Assembly (NCBI RefSeq): GCF_964355755.1
Contig: NC_092680.1
Coordinates: 5,183,001 to 5,247,000 of the forward strand
Reading direction: 5' to 3'
Length of the DNA: 64,000 nucleotides
Origin: Antedon mediterranea
Lineage: Eukaryota > Echinodermata > Crinoidea > Comatulida > Antedonidae
Shown here: in pieces, positions 1 through 13,600 of the stretch
Numbering within the stretch: the first letter of the stretch is position 1
Layout: each line of letters starts with the position of its first letter
The notes under the pieces: model-generated
Database searches by the model: none
The model's input: only the letters and a program-made list of their open reading frames with translations
What the model was told of the DNA's origin: nothing
Position numbers and translations under genes: made by a program

Positions 1-214
1 TCAATGAATAATAAATACAGTACTGCTTTCGTTCAATTGAAATCGGAATCTGACCATTTCATTAAATTGGGTGTGGTTAGGCCTAAACATATAATAATTT
101 ATTAAAAAGGTACAATAAAAACAAATGCATCAGAGGCGTAAAGAACCCACGGTCAATATCATGTAAAATTTATATGGTATAAGCACTGTGGAAGGGGTCA
201 TTATTATTAAACTG

Positions 215-372
215 GAAATTCGGCTTATCAACAAATAAATACTTTCGTTTAAAATATAAAATAAGACTGCAAAAGTGGGCTTATCAACAAATAAATACTT
301 TCGTTCAAAATGTAAAATAAGACTGCACAATTGGGCTTATCAACAAATAAAATACTTTTTTTCAAAATGTAA
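215..372. repeat. 56-base tandem repeat, nearly three copies
   Basis: GGCTTATCAACAAATAAATAC recurs at about 222, 278 and 334, with the shared tail TTCGTTCAAAATGTAAAATA. Confidence 0.9.
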
Positions 373-397
373 GAAAACATTTTTTAAATATAATCCT

Positions 398-565
398 TAA
401 GCTCTGTCTATACTATCAAACTAAATATGATGTGCCCATAATTATTATATAGACATGACGATGTCCCCCCGATGTCCACTACGATATTCGGGCATATCAC
501 TACCATATTTGGGCACATCACACTTTTTTTGTTAAACTAGTTGGGACAGTGTAGACACAGAACTA
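398..565. mobile_element. Family B palindromic MITE
   Basis: Terminal AAGCTCTGTCTA(C/T)ACTATC and its inverse, with internal GATGTGCCCA and CTACCATATTTGGGCA units. Same family as ten other copies in the window. Confidence 0.75.
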
Positions 566-1674
566 TGTGATCGAAACATAAGTCGGAATTGGACTGACGC
601 GATTGATTTAATTGGGTATTTTTATTAATGTAATGATTCATTAAAAACTATAATACCGATAAGCGTTTGGTATTGATCAATGGTGCAACAAACCCTGAGA
701 AATAATGGTATAACGCGATTTGGTGATAGCTTAGCAATAATACAACCCATATAGGCCTACTATTATTATAAATACCTATTACAAATCCATTCATATAACT
801 TTTCATCGCGAACCGAAAATGTATAAATGTTATTCTACAGACAGTAATTTTATATTCAAAAGCCATATTATTATTATTATCAATACCTAAATGCGATAGT
901 AATAACCACATAAACATAAATTATTCCCAATACAAGTTTGTGCGTTTAATTCTAGAAAGAAACGACTGTGCTGACAGGCCAATGACATAAATCACAAGTA
1001 AAGTCCCAATTGTTCACTTGCGTTTTGATTGGCCGACCTATTATATTAAATTAATGAAGACTGTTCTTACAACTGTCCAGTCAAAAAGTTACGCGGCGTT
1101 TTTTGTAAGAAATATTTCTTGTTATATATCCATCCCGTCGTGATACTTCCGGCGCGCTTACGCCCTTGCGTTGCGTTTCACGTGGGAACAGAGACAATGA
1201 TGCGTGTGTGTTATGCGTGTGTGTTATCCGTGTGCAACCGTTCCATTCAATTGGTTGACCGCGAGTATAGGCTAAATTATGGTTGTGCAAATTTTGGTAA
1301 AACCCTCTTAATCGGGTACTGAATAAATAAAGAGAAGAATGCATAATAGGCCTATTTGATGTCGTAAAGAGACGTCGAGATCCGACTCAATCCTTATATT
1401 ATTTATGTTGCAACAAAAACGTACAGTAATTAAGGTAAGTGATTCTCTGTGTGAAACGCATTCCACTGTATGCAGCGCTACCACGCATCACAGTGGGCCG
1501 ATTTTATTTTAATGGAACGGTCAAAAACGTAAACGTCTATATTTTTATTTTATTTTCTTCAAAGCGCACTTTATTATTAGATAGTTTAATTAGGGCCTGG
1601 TAATTTAACCAATTCAAGGAAAAGATTAATCGCTTGTAAAGATTTACATACCGTTGCCCATCGCTGCTATGCGT

Positions 1675-2042
1675 TTCAATGGCTGATTCCAAACTTCCAT
1701 GCGTCACTGAAACCAAATTCTTAGACATTACCATAGATTCTAACTTAAACTGGAAACCTCATATTAATCGTGTATCTAATATAATTTCTCGGAATTTAGG
1801 AATGATGAACAAACTAAAATATCATTTACCACCTCGAATTCTTTTAATACTTTATAGCACTTTAATGTTACCATATCTTTCTTATGTTAATATCGCATGG
1901 GGAGTCTTTATCACTAAATTCGAAACATTATGTCCTTGTCTAAGTACCGAAACGTCCAAATATGACTACCTATTTAGACTCCAGAAACGCTCACCCTGCA
2001 ATTCCCATCTTAGACTACATTCCATTTTTTATGCTGGCCCCT
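1675..2042 (+). pseudogene. Non-LTR retrotransposon reverse-transcriptase remnant
   Basis: An open stretch reads FLDITIDSNLNWKPHINRV, then NKLKYHLPPRILLILYSTL and PYLSYVNIAWG. This is the typical C-terminal end of the reverse-transcriptase domain of CR1/L2-like LINEs. The part after FRLQKR loses the pattern, so it is broken and has no upstream polymerase core. Confidence 0.8.
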
Positions 2043-2082
2043 AATTATGGCAAATTATTTCCAATTTAAACTTAGATAAAAC

Positions 2083-2240
2083 ATCGTTACGTTGTTGTGT
2101 TGCGTCTCTAGTGGAAACCACGCATTAAGCTTGGTTTCCAGACGCTACGCAATGGCGTAGCGCAGCGCAAGTGAGTTGACCAATCACATACGACAGTTTG
2201 GATGATGCTTTGCGTCCAAATGGGAACCAAGCAGTCTTAA
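2083..2240. mobile_element. Family A MITE, degenerate
   Basis: TTGCGTCTCTAGTGGAAACC, then TAAGCTTGGTTTCC and GACCAATCACA: a right end joined to a shortened copy. Confidence 0.7.
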
Positions 2241-3791
2241 TGTTTCTTTGATTTGCTTTCCGTAGTCTGATGTAATTTCAGGGCTTCAAACTGATAACAG
2301 GTATCGGATAAGTCAGCCCGTATCCTCTCGTACCTTCACATACAATGTCAAGCTTCCCGAAGCCTGTGAAAATCGATTGAATCATGGCTTTGGCTGAGGA
2401 TGCTATGCTAGCGCCAAGCTACATTGACTAGAAATTTCATTAAGCATCTAAGCCCATAATTACATTTAGTATTTCAATGTTAATACGGTAACGAATCATG
2501 TTGTGAGTTGAGCCAATTTCTTATGAATGAATATCGTCTCTGTCGTCCATTTACGGTGAATAGTTCAAATTGTATAGGTAATTTATCTGCCTGTCTTCCA
2601 TACATTATCAAGATATTATGGATATTTAATAATCTATTGTCCACTATTATGACCAAAAACGATTGTCATTATATTTATAATTATGATTGTTCTCAATTTC
2701 AATGAAATTTATGAACGTGAGCAGAGGTTAGTTTGTCGAGAATCGTTGTGCTATGCATAATTTCCATTCCAAATCTATGAAATTTCACCAGTGTTTTTTT
2801 GGAAAACAAAACATAAATTGTTTTACAGTACAGTACTACCCCAATAAAGGGACATAGAAACTAACACGGTTTCCTCTATAAATAATGGTGTCCACTGAAT
2901 ATGGGTTGGCCATGTTGAAACATTATTTCCCCCCCACGGGAAAGTACCGTACCTCTTAATAGCTGGGATTTCACCTGAAGGGGTGTGGGGGGGGGGGCGA
3001 CGAAGACATTTCTTAGGTTATTGGGTGTACCAAAGGGGTATAAGAACACAAACGTGTAGTACAGTGCCGTAGTTATTCTGCTAAATTTGTTCTTTAATTT
3101 CAAGCAAACTGCAGCGGTCGGACGAATAACAACACCTACAAATTTTGGTTTTAACATTTGTAATCATCAGGAATAATAATTATACCCCAAGGGTTATTAG
3201 CATCTCATCGGTCCCTAATTATATTTTTCTTCCATATATTGTTTTACAAGGTATCTCTGTATGAAAACGTTGAGTGAAGCGTTGCGTTGCAGAAGTCATT
3301 TTTCCAATATCAATATTTGTCCAGATCCGTATCATATGGAAATCACGTATATACTTGTGTATGGTGTCCGTATCATGTAAGCTTAGTTTATGGTCTATGA
3401 TAAATAGGAGAAGCATAAGAAACATGTGTGATGCTGTATCACGATATTTCACTATGGTATGTACAGAGTTACAGTGCCGCTAATCGGTTGTAGCTGGGCG
3501 ACCACGGGAAAACATATTACGTCTCCCACCCCGAAGCTTACGCTGTGCAGTTTACAGTGTTCATCAGGTATACTTAGGTTTCGCAATTGAGGAACAGTTA
3601 TGAAATTAGTGATATGACAGTACTCGACATGTTGCCCGTTGGGAAAATACATCTTTTCTGGATAATATTACCGATTGCATTTCTCGTTCTGTCTGAATTT
3701 GTAAGGGGACCCTTACAATTTCAATAATGAAACCAATGTAACAACTTTACGCGGAGAATGAAGGGTGGAACCTGCGCAGAGCATAATCGTG

Positions 3792-3952
3792 AAACCTCTG
3801 TCTACACTATCAAACTTGTTTGACAAAAAAAGTGTGATGTGCCCAATATGGTAGCGATATGCCCAAATATGGTAGTAATATGACATCATGTCCATCATGG
3901 GCACATCATATTTTTTTGTCACATAAAGTTTGATAGCGTAGACAGAGCTTTA
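3792..3952. mobile_element. Family B palindromic MITE, near-complete
   Basis: CTCTGTCTACACTATCAAAC at the left and GTTTGATAGCGTAGACAGAG at the right pair almost perfectly; the interior has the ATATGGTAG units. Confidence 0.85.
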
Positions 3953-6117
3953 CAGGAAACCGTTTTATATTTTCCTTTGTTTTTGGACTACATTCTTGAC
4001 AATTTCTTTTTTTCGCGTTCCTAAATATTCGAGAATTTATTTTCTGAAGATTCTAAACGTCTTCGCTCAATTTTCGCTGACAATAAGTGTTTTCCTTATT
4101 TTAATGATTTTGGTATTTCTATTTGTCCCTTTGTTACTTGGTCATTTTGATCGGTCTATACGTGTTTTCCACCGTATTCCACATTTACCGAGCTTGACCA
4201 ACGGTTCAAGATGACCTCAAATAAGGTTATTATGGGCGATAGACCAAGAATCAATAGATACATGCAATACATAATGGATTGCAGTTTGATGAGGGCGGTT
4301 TTGATGAAAACTTTCGACATGATTATAAATATTACTTTAAAATTACTTTATTCACATGAATACATACACATAATAAAAAATAAGAAATGATTTAGAAAAG
4401 AAAATTTATTATTTATAAATCCTATTCTGTATGATAAATGCCGCTAGATAACTAGAAAATACCCAACTTTTTAATAATGTAAATACAGTCCTGTATGTTT
4501 TATGTAATAACATAGATTACTAATAATACACTATGGTGATAGTAACGAGATATATAATACATATACAGTATTATTATTATCTCCATAATTCAGAGTGGGA
4601 GTCTAATATCCCAATGATTGGCTGATGTTGTGAATATAAAGTTAAATACAGGCAACCCAATATTATTCATTATATTTCAGTAAGAATAAAATAAGTGTCG
4701 GTTATCCGTTTGATATAATTATCATGAATAATTTTACATACATTTATGTCTGTGATAATGTTTGAGCCTTAATAGGAAGTAATGCGCATGCTCTGTTGTT
4801 GTACCGTCTGCTGTGCAATCGAGAGGTATTTTGAAGGACGCAATAAGACAAGTTCCCATTAGTCGTCAAGCAAAACAGACATCTGAATTGTCAATATTTC
4901 ACCAACACGAGACACTGATTATCAAACCCAATACCAAACACATATCATTTCTTAGCTAATTACCGACGTGCATTTTAAACTAACTAGTTGACCTTATATG
5001 AAGTAGATTGGAATATCAGCGTGCATACATTTTGGTAAGACGCTTACGACTTCATTTGTTTTAAAGAGTAGAATATTAGAATATATGTGATGATCCAAAT
5101 ATGCCCTGTCGTGCCATACCGCAAATCATACTCAGATCGTGTTTTTGTCAATTAAGCCTGCTTTGTAATACAGGGGATCCAATGGCCGTATTCACTATTT
5201 ACACTTAGGCTAAGGGAGACACTTACCCTTAAAATTTAAAAAAATCTCCTTTCTAAGTGAATACAATTTAAGGGAAATACTTAAATATGTATTTAGTTAA
5301 GTGAAATACTTAATATTTAAGGGAAATATCTCACTTAAGTCACTTAGGATTCTGAAACAAGTATACGTTTAATGTCCCATTTGCATTACATTTAAAAAAA
5401 ATAGTGGGGTCACGAGTCGACCCCCTTTGATCCACGCCTATACATACGACTTTGTTTCACTACACAGAGTTCTTTCATGATATTTCCTTCTGAAACAAAC
5501 TCACAAATATGGATTTAGAGTCTTTAACACTTTCTACGTGCATTATTACATTAACACTTTTGGTTAGACATAGATTGGCTCAAGTGGAACAAATCTTATC
5601 GATCCGAATATTATGTAAGCAGCTAAAGACGCATTAAAGACGAAATATATAAATATTTACGCAAATCGGGGTGATTTAGATAAAGTGTGAGTTGTTTAGT
5701 AGATGGTGAATCAATGGTCATTGTATGTCATTCCAATATTTCATTTAATTAAATTCAAGTTTTACTTATTTATAATTTACTTTAAAAAGACAATGTCTTG
5801 GAAATATATTTCACACAGTCACACAGTAGTTATTAGTCTGGGTTCTAGACGGAGTTTTGACGTAACATTAGTAAAAAGATAAATATTTTTGCACATATGG
5901 CGTTTCATACTTCTTGAGCTTGTAAACTTGTATTTCAGGCAAACATCGAAAAGGCTTTAAATAACTCTACAGACTTGGAGCAAGTCTAAGTAGTTATATA
6001 TCTATATATTCTACTCAATTTTTAAATTTTAGTTACTATACATCATGATTTTATATGTTATATTTTATGGCCGATTGTAAAATTTGGTAAGTGAATATGG
6101 CGACGCGTGATTTCGGC

Positions 6118-6270
6118 CTAGGTTCAAATATCGCGCTATGTTGCTTAAAGAGGTGACGCAACATGTGATTTGACTAATGACAAGCGATGGATTATTATAA
6201 CTGTCGCTTATCATTGGTCAACCCGCTTGTTATACGTCCTTGCACCTCTAGTGTGGGAACCAAGCTTTAA
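6118..6270. mobile_element. Family A MITE, one diverged end
   Basis: The right end GTGTGGGAACCAAGCTTTA and the CATTGGTCAACCCGCTTG interior are clear; the left end is worn. Confidence 0.7.
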
Positions 6271-6705
6271 CGCGTTTTTGTCTAATGCGTCTGCAAAAAC
6301 AGAGATCACTCCAAACTTGGTGTAATTACAATCTTAACGGCCATCCTGTGCAATCGAGGGTCAATCCCAAAGTACATTAACTTAATCTGTGTAAAAACAT
6401 GAATAGAAAATAATCCATATATTATAATGGTATAATGATCTAGCGATTTTAAGTGACAATTAATGAACTGATGACGTTATAAGGCTAATGTTACATGTAG
6501 CCTTCATAATCTTCCCACGCTCGATTTCTTAGAATCGATACGTTCCGATGAACCCTGTTTTTAAAAACACTTTTAACTAGGTGGAAGTGTGTGTACACAA
6601 ATACCATTATTGTATGTTTGAAGTACCATACCAAAATAGACGAGAAAGCTAGTTAGCTTCTTTTATCTATAACTGCGTTCCGAGATTTAACGTTTTGAAA
6701 TAGCC

Positions 6706-6871
6706 TAAAGCGTGGTTCCCACTAGCGACGCAACACAAACAATTGACCAATCACAAACGATGGCTTATTCGCTTGTGATTGCTAACGGTCTATAACTTCG
6801 CTTGTCATTGGTCAATTCACTTGCGTTGCGTTACGTCCTTGCGTTGCGTCGCTAGTGGGAACCACGCTTTA
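6706..6871. mobile_element. Family A palindromic MITE, intact type copy
   Basis: A perfect 29-base terminal inverted repeat, beginning TAAAGCGTGGTTCCCACTAG and ending with its exact complement. The interior has GACCAATCACAA and its inverse TTGTCATTGGTCAA, and the ACGTCCTTGCGTTGCGTC arm. No coding capacity. Confidence 0.92.
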
Positions 6872-7245
6872 GACTAGGCTTAATGCCTTGCTTTATAATA
6901 CATAAAATGTGGTGGTGTGGTAAGCTACGGTATTTATTTGGTGGGATTTCAATTGTGCGATTATACTCAAATGAAGTTCTGCACATGATGATGATGGTGA
7001 TACAGATACACTGATTAAACATTAATTTTGGAACGTTTTTTTGCTATCAGAGAAAAACTACATTCTACTTTATTGGATCCGATGAAATAAATCGATAGCA
7101 TTCGAAATGGACGGTATTTAAGTTTCACTCTATTACGAGGTTGAAAGACAGTCGTAGAGGGCAGTAAGATCAGTGAAAAAGTGTGGGAACCACAAATAAT
7201 CCACAGTTATCGAACAGAGTCTTCTACACACTGTCCAACACGCGC

Positions 7246-7412
7246 TAAAACGTTGTTCCCACTATAGGACGTAACAACAACGTAGGCAACAACGCAAAGT
7301 TAGTTGACCAATGACAGCGACAGTTTGGATGATCCGTCGCGGTTGATTAAATTGCTTGTGATGCGCTTACGTACGTAATTGCGTTGCGATCACGTGTGGG
7401 AGATGCAGTGAG
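7246..7412. mobile_element. Family A MITE, degenerate
   Basis: AAAACGTTGTTCCCACTATAG at the left and GCGTTGCGATCACGTGTGGGA at the right. It explains the start of a spurious 85-codon ORF at 7384. Confidence 0.65.
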
Positions 7413-10400
7413 CATCTTCCAAGCAAATGCTAATTGGTCTCGGGATTTTACTCTGAAATCCACTGTTTCTTGCCTTCCCGAGTGTTCCTCGCGACAAGTT
7501 GAATGTATCGCTACATTAACGCTCATTAACGCCACGATAATCATTGGATATGTTTTCCCTCATTGCAATAGTTGTAATGTGCAACATAATGTATTTCGTG
7601 GATATATATCGTCTGCATTCGACACATTCATGTTGTATTAACGCGCTACTATAATCAGCCAGGAATTTGCTAATGGTTAGTGCGTTTTAGCTCTGGTGCT
7701 AATTTGTTTTGTTTAATACTTTCCTTCTAATATGTACCGGTAATCCGTACTAATAACTTGCATGGGTTTACCCTGGGTTGTTGCGAGCTCGTTCCCCGCG
7801 AGAGTGTGAAACACGTAGTTTATAATTTTCCACCTCAGCGCTCAAACTGAGCGAAAACTTTAGTAAAATGCATGCAGAGGGCGTGCTATTTAATATTTCA
7901 GCCCATATTAAAGATGCAGATAACTCGAGCTTTTGAGACTTTTTCCTGGAAATCAATAACTATCTGTTTTATATGGATATGCAAAAGAATTCAGGACGAT
8001 AACTGCAATAAGGCAAGTAATTATACTTGAAAAATGTTCTGCAATTATAAAACAGAGAATATAGTGAATTCAAAGTTTAAAGTACGATTGGAAAGAAAAA
8101 GCACCGGTTATCATACAGCAGGTCTCTGTTTCACTTTAATTGTGACGTCTGGTCAAAAGGCTAATGAAACTTTCGCGCCCCCTGCCCCCTCCACCCATAC
8201 CTATCTAAATAGTCCTTTATCGACGGTTATTTACAAGAGTTTACATTTTGTATGCTTGGCCTTAATATCGTTTTCCATCACTCTTTTTTGATGATGTTTG
8301 TATAAATACCGTAATCTGTTTTCTTTGATAATAACCATACCGAGGGCATCCATTTTCTTGCAATTTTGATACGGTGATAATCCGTAATTATTCTTTAATT
8401 AATAATATCAAATATTATGAACGATCGAACCTAATTATTAATACATTCATTTTGAGTAATCATTTGAGTTTCGTATCAAACACATTGACATCTGCCCGAG
8501 ATATAATCTACGTGATTACTGTATATGTCTGGCTTTGATATCAAGCGAAACGTGAAATCTTTTCCTAGATGTAACCAGATTGTTTAGTCTACATTTCTAT
8601 AAGGTGGTATGTTATTGTATGGGTTTTATATATATAGTATGTATATTACATACGCGCTATATCGTGTGTTTGCCGCTACCATCTTCTCGGTAACATCAAA
8701 GCAAAATACCCATAAAATATAACACCCTATAGACCGTAATGCAGGTGCACAAATTCTATTGTGGTTGTTGTGGACAAATTACATATCACGTTGGCGCATA
8801 ATACTTTTTCCGCTTCCAAATAATTATAAGTTTGCGTTACATTTTGAAATTTTTGACGTTACAGTTGGTCGGAATATATAGTACCTTAGTCCATTTTTCC
8901 TCCACGATTAGTCCATATGTCGTTTTATCAACATTTTATTTTCCGTAGAGCGTGCGTATTACCAATATACTGCGCATGCCTAGCCTACGTGTTCTAATTT
9001 TAGTTGTTCATTCAGAAGCTACCCACACACGCCTCTCTATGAAGGATATCTTACAGTACGGTAGTGTTCCGTTTGTAGGAGTATCATTAATTATTATCAA
9101 CTCTAATGAAAACAAGATGATTTCCTCTTTATATGGTTATTATGTTGTTTTCAGTTGACGAAACAACAGTTTACATTTGTCGGGTTTGGCGTTCCATAAG
9201 AAAACACAACAAATCGAATAATATAACCATTAAAACATCGAATTATAACCATGGACCTATAAATTAGGTCCATGTTATAACTAAGTACAGTGGATATGTC
9301 ATAATTAAGCGATTTTTGGAACTAAATAATTATAAATTAATCTTACTGATTGAATTTTCTAGACAAACCAAATCCAAATATGCATGAAAGCTACGGGGGT
9401 TATATTACGTTGCGTCAAAGAATACCGTTTACGTGATAGTGTGATGTGAATTTAGGTAAATGGTTTGGAAGATATCTGTTAAGGAAACGTCGTTCGTGAT
9501 TTCAACTGTTAAAACAACCAATAAACAATGTGAGACAATTACTATTGTCTCTTAACCGAATTATATCACTTTAACGTGATATAATTTCAGACTAGATTGC
9601 AAAATCCAACTTGAAATTCCATGAAATAATTGTGATTAACTGTTAATGATTTGTCAAGTCCGTAGTCAGGATTTTACAGGGGGTGCTTTTTCATTAAAAA
9701 AAAGGGAAAAATTATCATAAACTTGGTCTCTCTAGTTTGGGAAAAGGAGTCGTTCCAATTTTAGAACTCTGGACAAAACGAATTTTTTTTTGCAAAATTT
9801 GTAGGCCTAGCAATAATAGAAGAAATTATATCAATATAAATGTTGTGATTTGTTTTAGATGTCGTCGGAAAGCTAGTGACAGATAAAATGCTCTTTGTTC
9901 GTTGCGCTATTTGGTCATTTGGAGCTTAGCGACAGCAGTCAGACGATCAGGGATTTTTTCGCGTACCTGGCGTCACGGAAGCATAGTTGTAGTGAACTTT
10001 TTTTCAATTCCGCCATACCTTACGATTTTAATGAGTTAATAATAGTCGTCATCAATCAAATTGAATAAAAGGCAATCATAATTATATCGTGACCGCTGGT
10101 TTGAAGATTACTTGATTTGATTTGTAATCAGTTATTTATTAGTTTGATTTAACAAAGCATAGAGACGCATACACTAGTCTTGAGTGATGCATCCTTTAGA
10201 GGGAGGGGTGGTGCAGGTCATAGGGCCTAAATATTTGTAAAAGTATTACTTTATAGCCTAATGTTCTATCTTTTGTATTGCATTTAACGAGAGGTAGAAT
10301 TCCGCACCCCCACCCCCTTGTGTTCCATGTCATTTTGATGACCCACACCGTGGAATAGAATACACATCAGACATAATGTGTAACCTAGGTAATATACTGC

Positions 10401-10586
10401 TCCAATAATTATTCAATATTAATAATATTTGTTTCATAAAAAAAAATACCCCAAAGGCTATAAATTGTACTTTGTGTTTCATGTTGGTTTTCAGCTTACG
10501 TTGCTGTGCATTATAGGCCTAATGTTCATTTTTAAAACCATTTCAGGCTTATCTGTTTCTTAATATTTCTCTCATTTGATTTTCAG

Positions 10587-10661
10587 AATAATTGAAAGAC
10601 AAACAGCAATTACCCGGATTGATAATTTGACATTGAGAGCGTTTCCTCGTCTTCAAGTATT
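10587..10661 (+). CDS. Trk: Trk exon: first leucine-rich repeat
   Basis: A 75-base exon between ttttcag and gtaagt, phase 2 in and 2 out. It reads [19 protein letters not shown] and so on, matching the exon after the signal-peptide exon in vertebrate Trk genes (also 75 bases in TrkA, from memory). It supplies the first ectodomain LRR. Confidence 0.85.
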
Positions 10662-13600
10662 GTAAGTAAACGCGTTTTACGATAAGTAAACGAATTTTAC
10701 TATATTTTCTCGGAGTGGTTTGGTTTATCCCATTCAATATTCTCAATAATTCAAACCCATAGATATAATATATTATAGTTAAGCTTTGTCTACACTATCA
10801 AACTAGTTTGACAAAAAAAGAGTGATGTGCCCAAATATGGTAGTGATATACCAAAATATAGTGTTATGACATCATCATGTCCATATAGGCATATCATAAT
10901 TTTTTTGTCGCATAAAGTTTTATAGTGTAGACAGAGGTTTAGTATTCATTTCCTACGGTGGTGGATTTGACTGAATTTATATTTCTTTGCTAATAATCTA
11001 TAACCATACAGAACCCCCATTGAAAACAATCCTTGGTTATTCCGGGAAATCGTCTTTAAATGCATTTTCAATGTCATCAGCTTAGAAATAATGAATGTGT
11101 TATGTATTTTCTAAATAATTTCAATCAATAAGTCAATCAATAGACCCAACAAATTGTAAACCTATTCAATTTGTTTAAATACCTTCGGATAATACATACA
11201 TTACAAAATAACAACAATTTATTCTGATCTGTACTCAATCATTAGCATATGTCGTTGCTTGTTACATTAATTAAACTTTAGCCTTTGGTTCTAATTAGGA
11301 GTAAATCAAAATTCTTGCTGTAACAAGTCAATTAACAACATGTCAAGTGATTCAAATAATCACTTAAGCACTACGAACGTCAATGTAATTAATTAACGTG
11401 CTCATTTGCTTCTAAGAAGCACTAATTAACTCCAACATCCCCAAGAAATATGTTTGTGTCTGATGCACGACAGGTCGAGTACTGATGTATGTAAGCCTTT
11501 TTAGGTTTTGTATTGTATGTAGACATTCACAGTAAGATTTTAACATTTTTGTAATTCCATTAAATCAGTTTCTTCTATTTCTTTAAACTCAAACATATTA
11601 CTTGTTTCTGTTTTGATTTGATTTATTTGCATCTCATTAAAAACATACAAAATGTATATATATATATATCAATTAAAAGAAAAAAAAAGAGATGGATAGC
11701 CCATGACAGTTCCGATGTGGGACTTATTTCCAATGGGGTCCTCTAGACGTAGAAGAACACATTTTGTTTGAAATTGATTATGCATCTAAAATATTTCTTT
11801 ATTTCAATTACATCCAAACGACGATCCCAAAATAATATAACATTCTATTATGAAAACCACAAAAAAAGACATGAAAAAAAGGTATAGATTTACAAACTTT
11901 TAATTTAGAAATTGACAAATTAGTAAAACAAATCAATAGTTTTATAACCATTAGACCACTGTGGCCTTCGTGGTATTTTTTAAAATTTGATTGGATAGCG
12001 GCTCTTTAACACCTTAAACAATAGTTTTACATAAATTTAACAGAATTATTAGTATTATTAATTTGATGGTATTTTTACGATACACGTCAATATCATTAAG
12101 TTATGTTATGTATGTCGGCCTACAATACATCATTTCATAATGAAATTTTTTTTTTCAATGTACAGAAAACTTGGAGGAAACAACATATCAGAGATTGCAC
12201 ATGATGCATTTGCAGGGAATAAGGAATTAACCACAATGTAAGTACATTTCAGTAAAACTAAATTGATATTAATATTGTTTTTGTTATTGCACACATTATA
12301 TTATATAAATCCTCGTAAACTGTCGCTTGTCATTGGTCAACCCGCTTGCGTTGAACTTGGTTCCTACTAGAGACTCAAGGCAAGAACGTAAGAAGCGTAA
12401 AGCGTGGTTCCCACTAGCGACGCAACACAAGGACGTAACGCAACGCATGTGAATTGACCAATCACAAGCGATGGCTTATTCACTTGTGATTGCTAACTGT
12501 CTATAACTTCGCTTGTCATTGGTTAAAACGCTTGCGTTGCGTTTACGTCCTTGCGTTACGTTCTAGTGGGAACCAAGCTTAACGCATGTCATTTTACCAA
12601 TCAAAACGTAGATCTTAAACTGTCGTTTGTCATTGGTAAACTCGCTTGCGTTACGCTTACGTCCTTGCGTTACTTCCTAGTGTGAACGAAGCTTTAGTTA
12701 TTGTTATTCTATATAAAATTACAAACCGCCAATCGAGGTTTGACAATGAGTTATCCCTAAATTATAGACGATTTTTTCCTATGAGCTTTGGAATACCTAT
12801 TTTGAAAAACTGAAAATTCGAAGGGCTGCTGTGATAAATTGTTCATTTATAGTCGATGTGATGCGTTCACCTACCATGATAATTGATATTAAATAAGGTT
12901 TATAGTGTTTGATTATTCACACCTCAATTAAGGTCTTGTCAACTATTTAGAATATTTACAAATGAAATCACAACTCCGGTGTGTTTGTTTAGTTGAAGAC
13001 CGATGACTTTCAGTTTATTGGGCGAAGCGCGAAAATGATATGTTGTTGCCGCCACGCAATCGCATGGGAAAGTTTGTTTTGTAATAGGTAATGGCTGGAA
13101 GTCACCTGTATAATGATGAATTAATCAAATACTGTAATACTATTCAAATATAAATGAAATGCGTAAATATGAAACCAAAACAACTTCTCGTAATAAGTTA
13201 GAGGCCTATGGAAAATATATTCGTTATAGGCCTACTTTAATCCATCGTACCGTACTAGGCCTATACAAATAAATTATAACAAATTGTTCAAAACAAAAAC
13301 AGAAACGTCGTCGAAACCGTTGGTTTATGCGCATGCGTATATTTATACTGTATCTCAGAAACACCCTACGTAACTATGATTTTTGTTTTCACTCCACAGA
13401 GAACTAGACCAAAATGGATTCCAATATTTACCATGGCAACCATTTGCGTATTTGTTCAAACTGAAGAAATTGTAAGTTTCACTTGTTGTTCTAATGAACG
13501 AGAAATATTTTCCAAATTCAAATTAAAAAGTGTATTGTACTGACTATAAACAGTACGCCATTAGTGGTGGAAAACAGTTTTATGTTATACTTATCTTAAG

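Larger units (their letters stand above)
1..10586. other. Trk: Upstream of first recognised Trk exon
   Basis: No coding exon that I can support. It holds the LINE remnant, family A and B palindromes and AT-rich unique DNA, including an imperfect palindromic stretch with repeated CACTTAAG/CTTAAGTG-like words at 5190-5350. Whether it is the first Trk intron or intergenic DNA depends on where exon 1 lies. Confidence 0.5.

Noticed and set aside
1119-1322. 67-codon + ORF with several cysteines
   Set aside because: Its start overlaps a scrap of family A repeat; there is no signal peptide and no match to a known domain.
7384-7641. 85-codon + ORF with CLPEC-x6-C that recalls an LRR N-cap, considered as the missing first Trk exon
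   Set aside because: It starts inside a family A MITE, has no signal peptide, the cysteine spacing lacks the C-x-C of Trk N-caps, and no donor in the required phase 2 follows.
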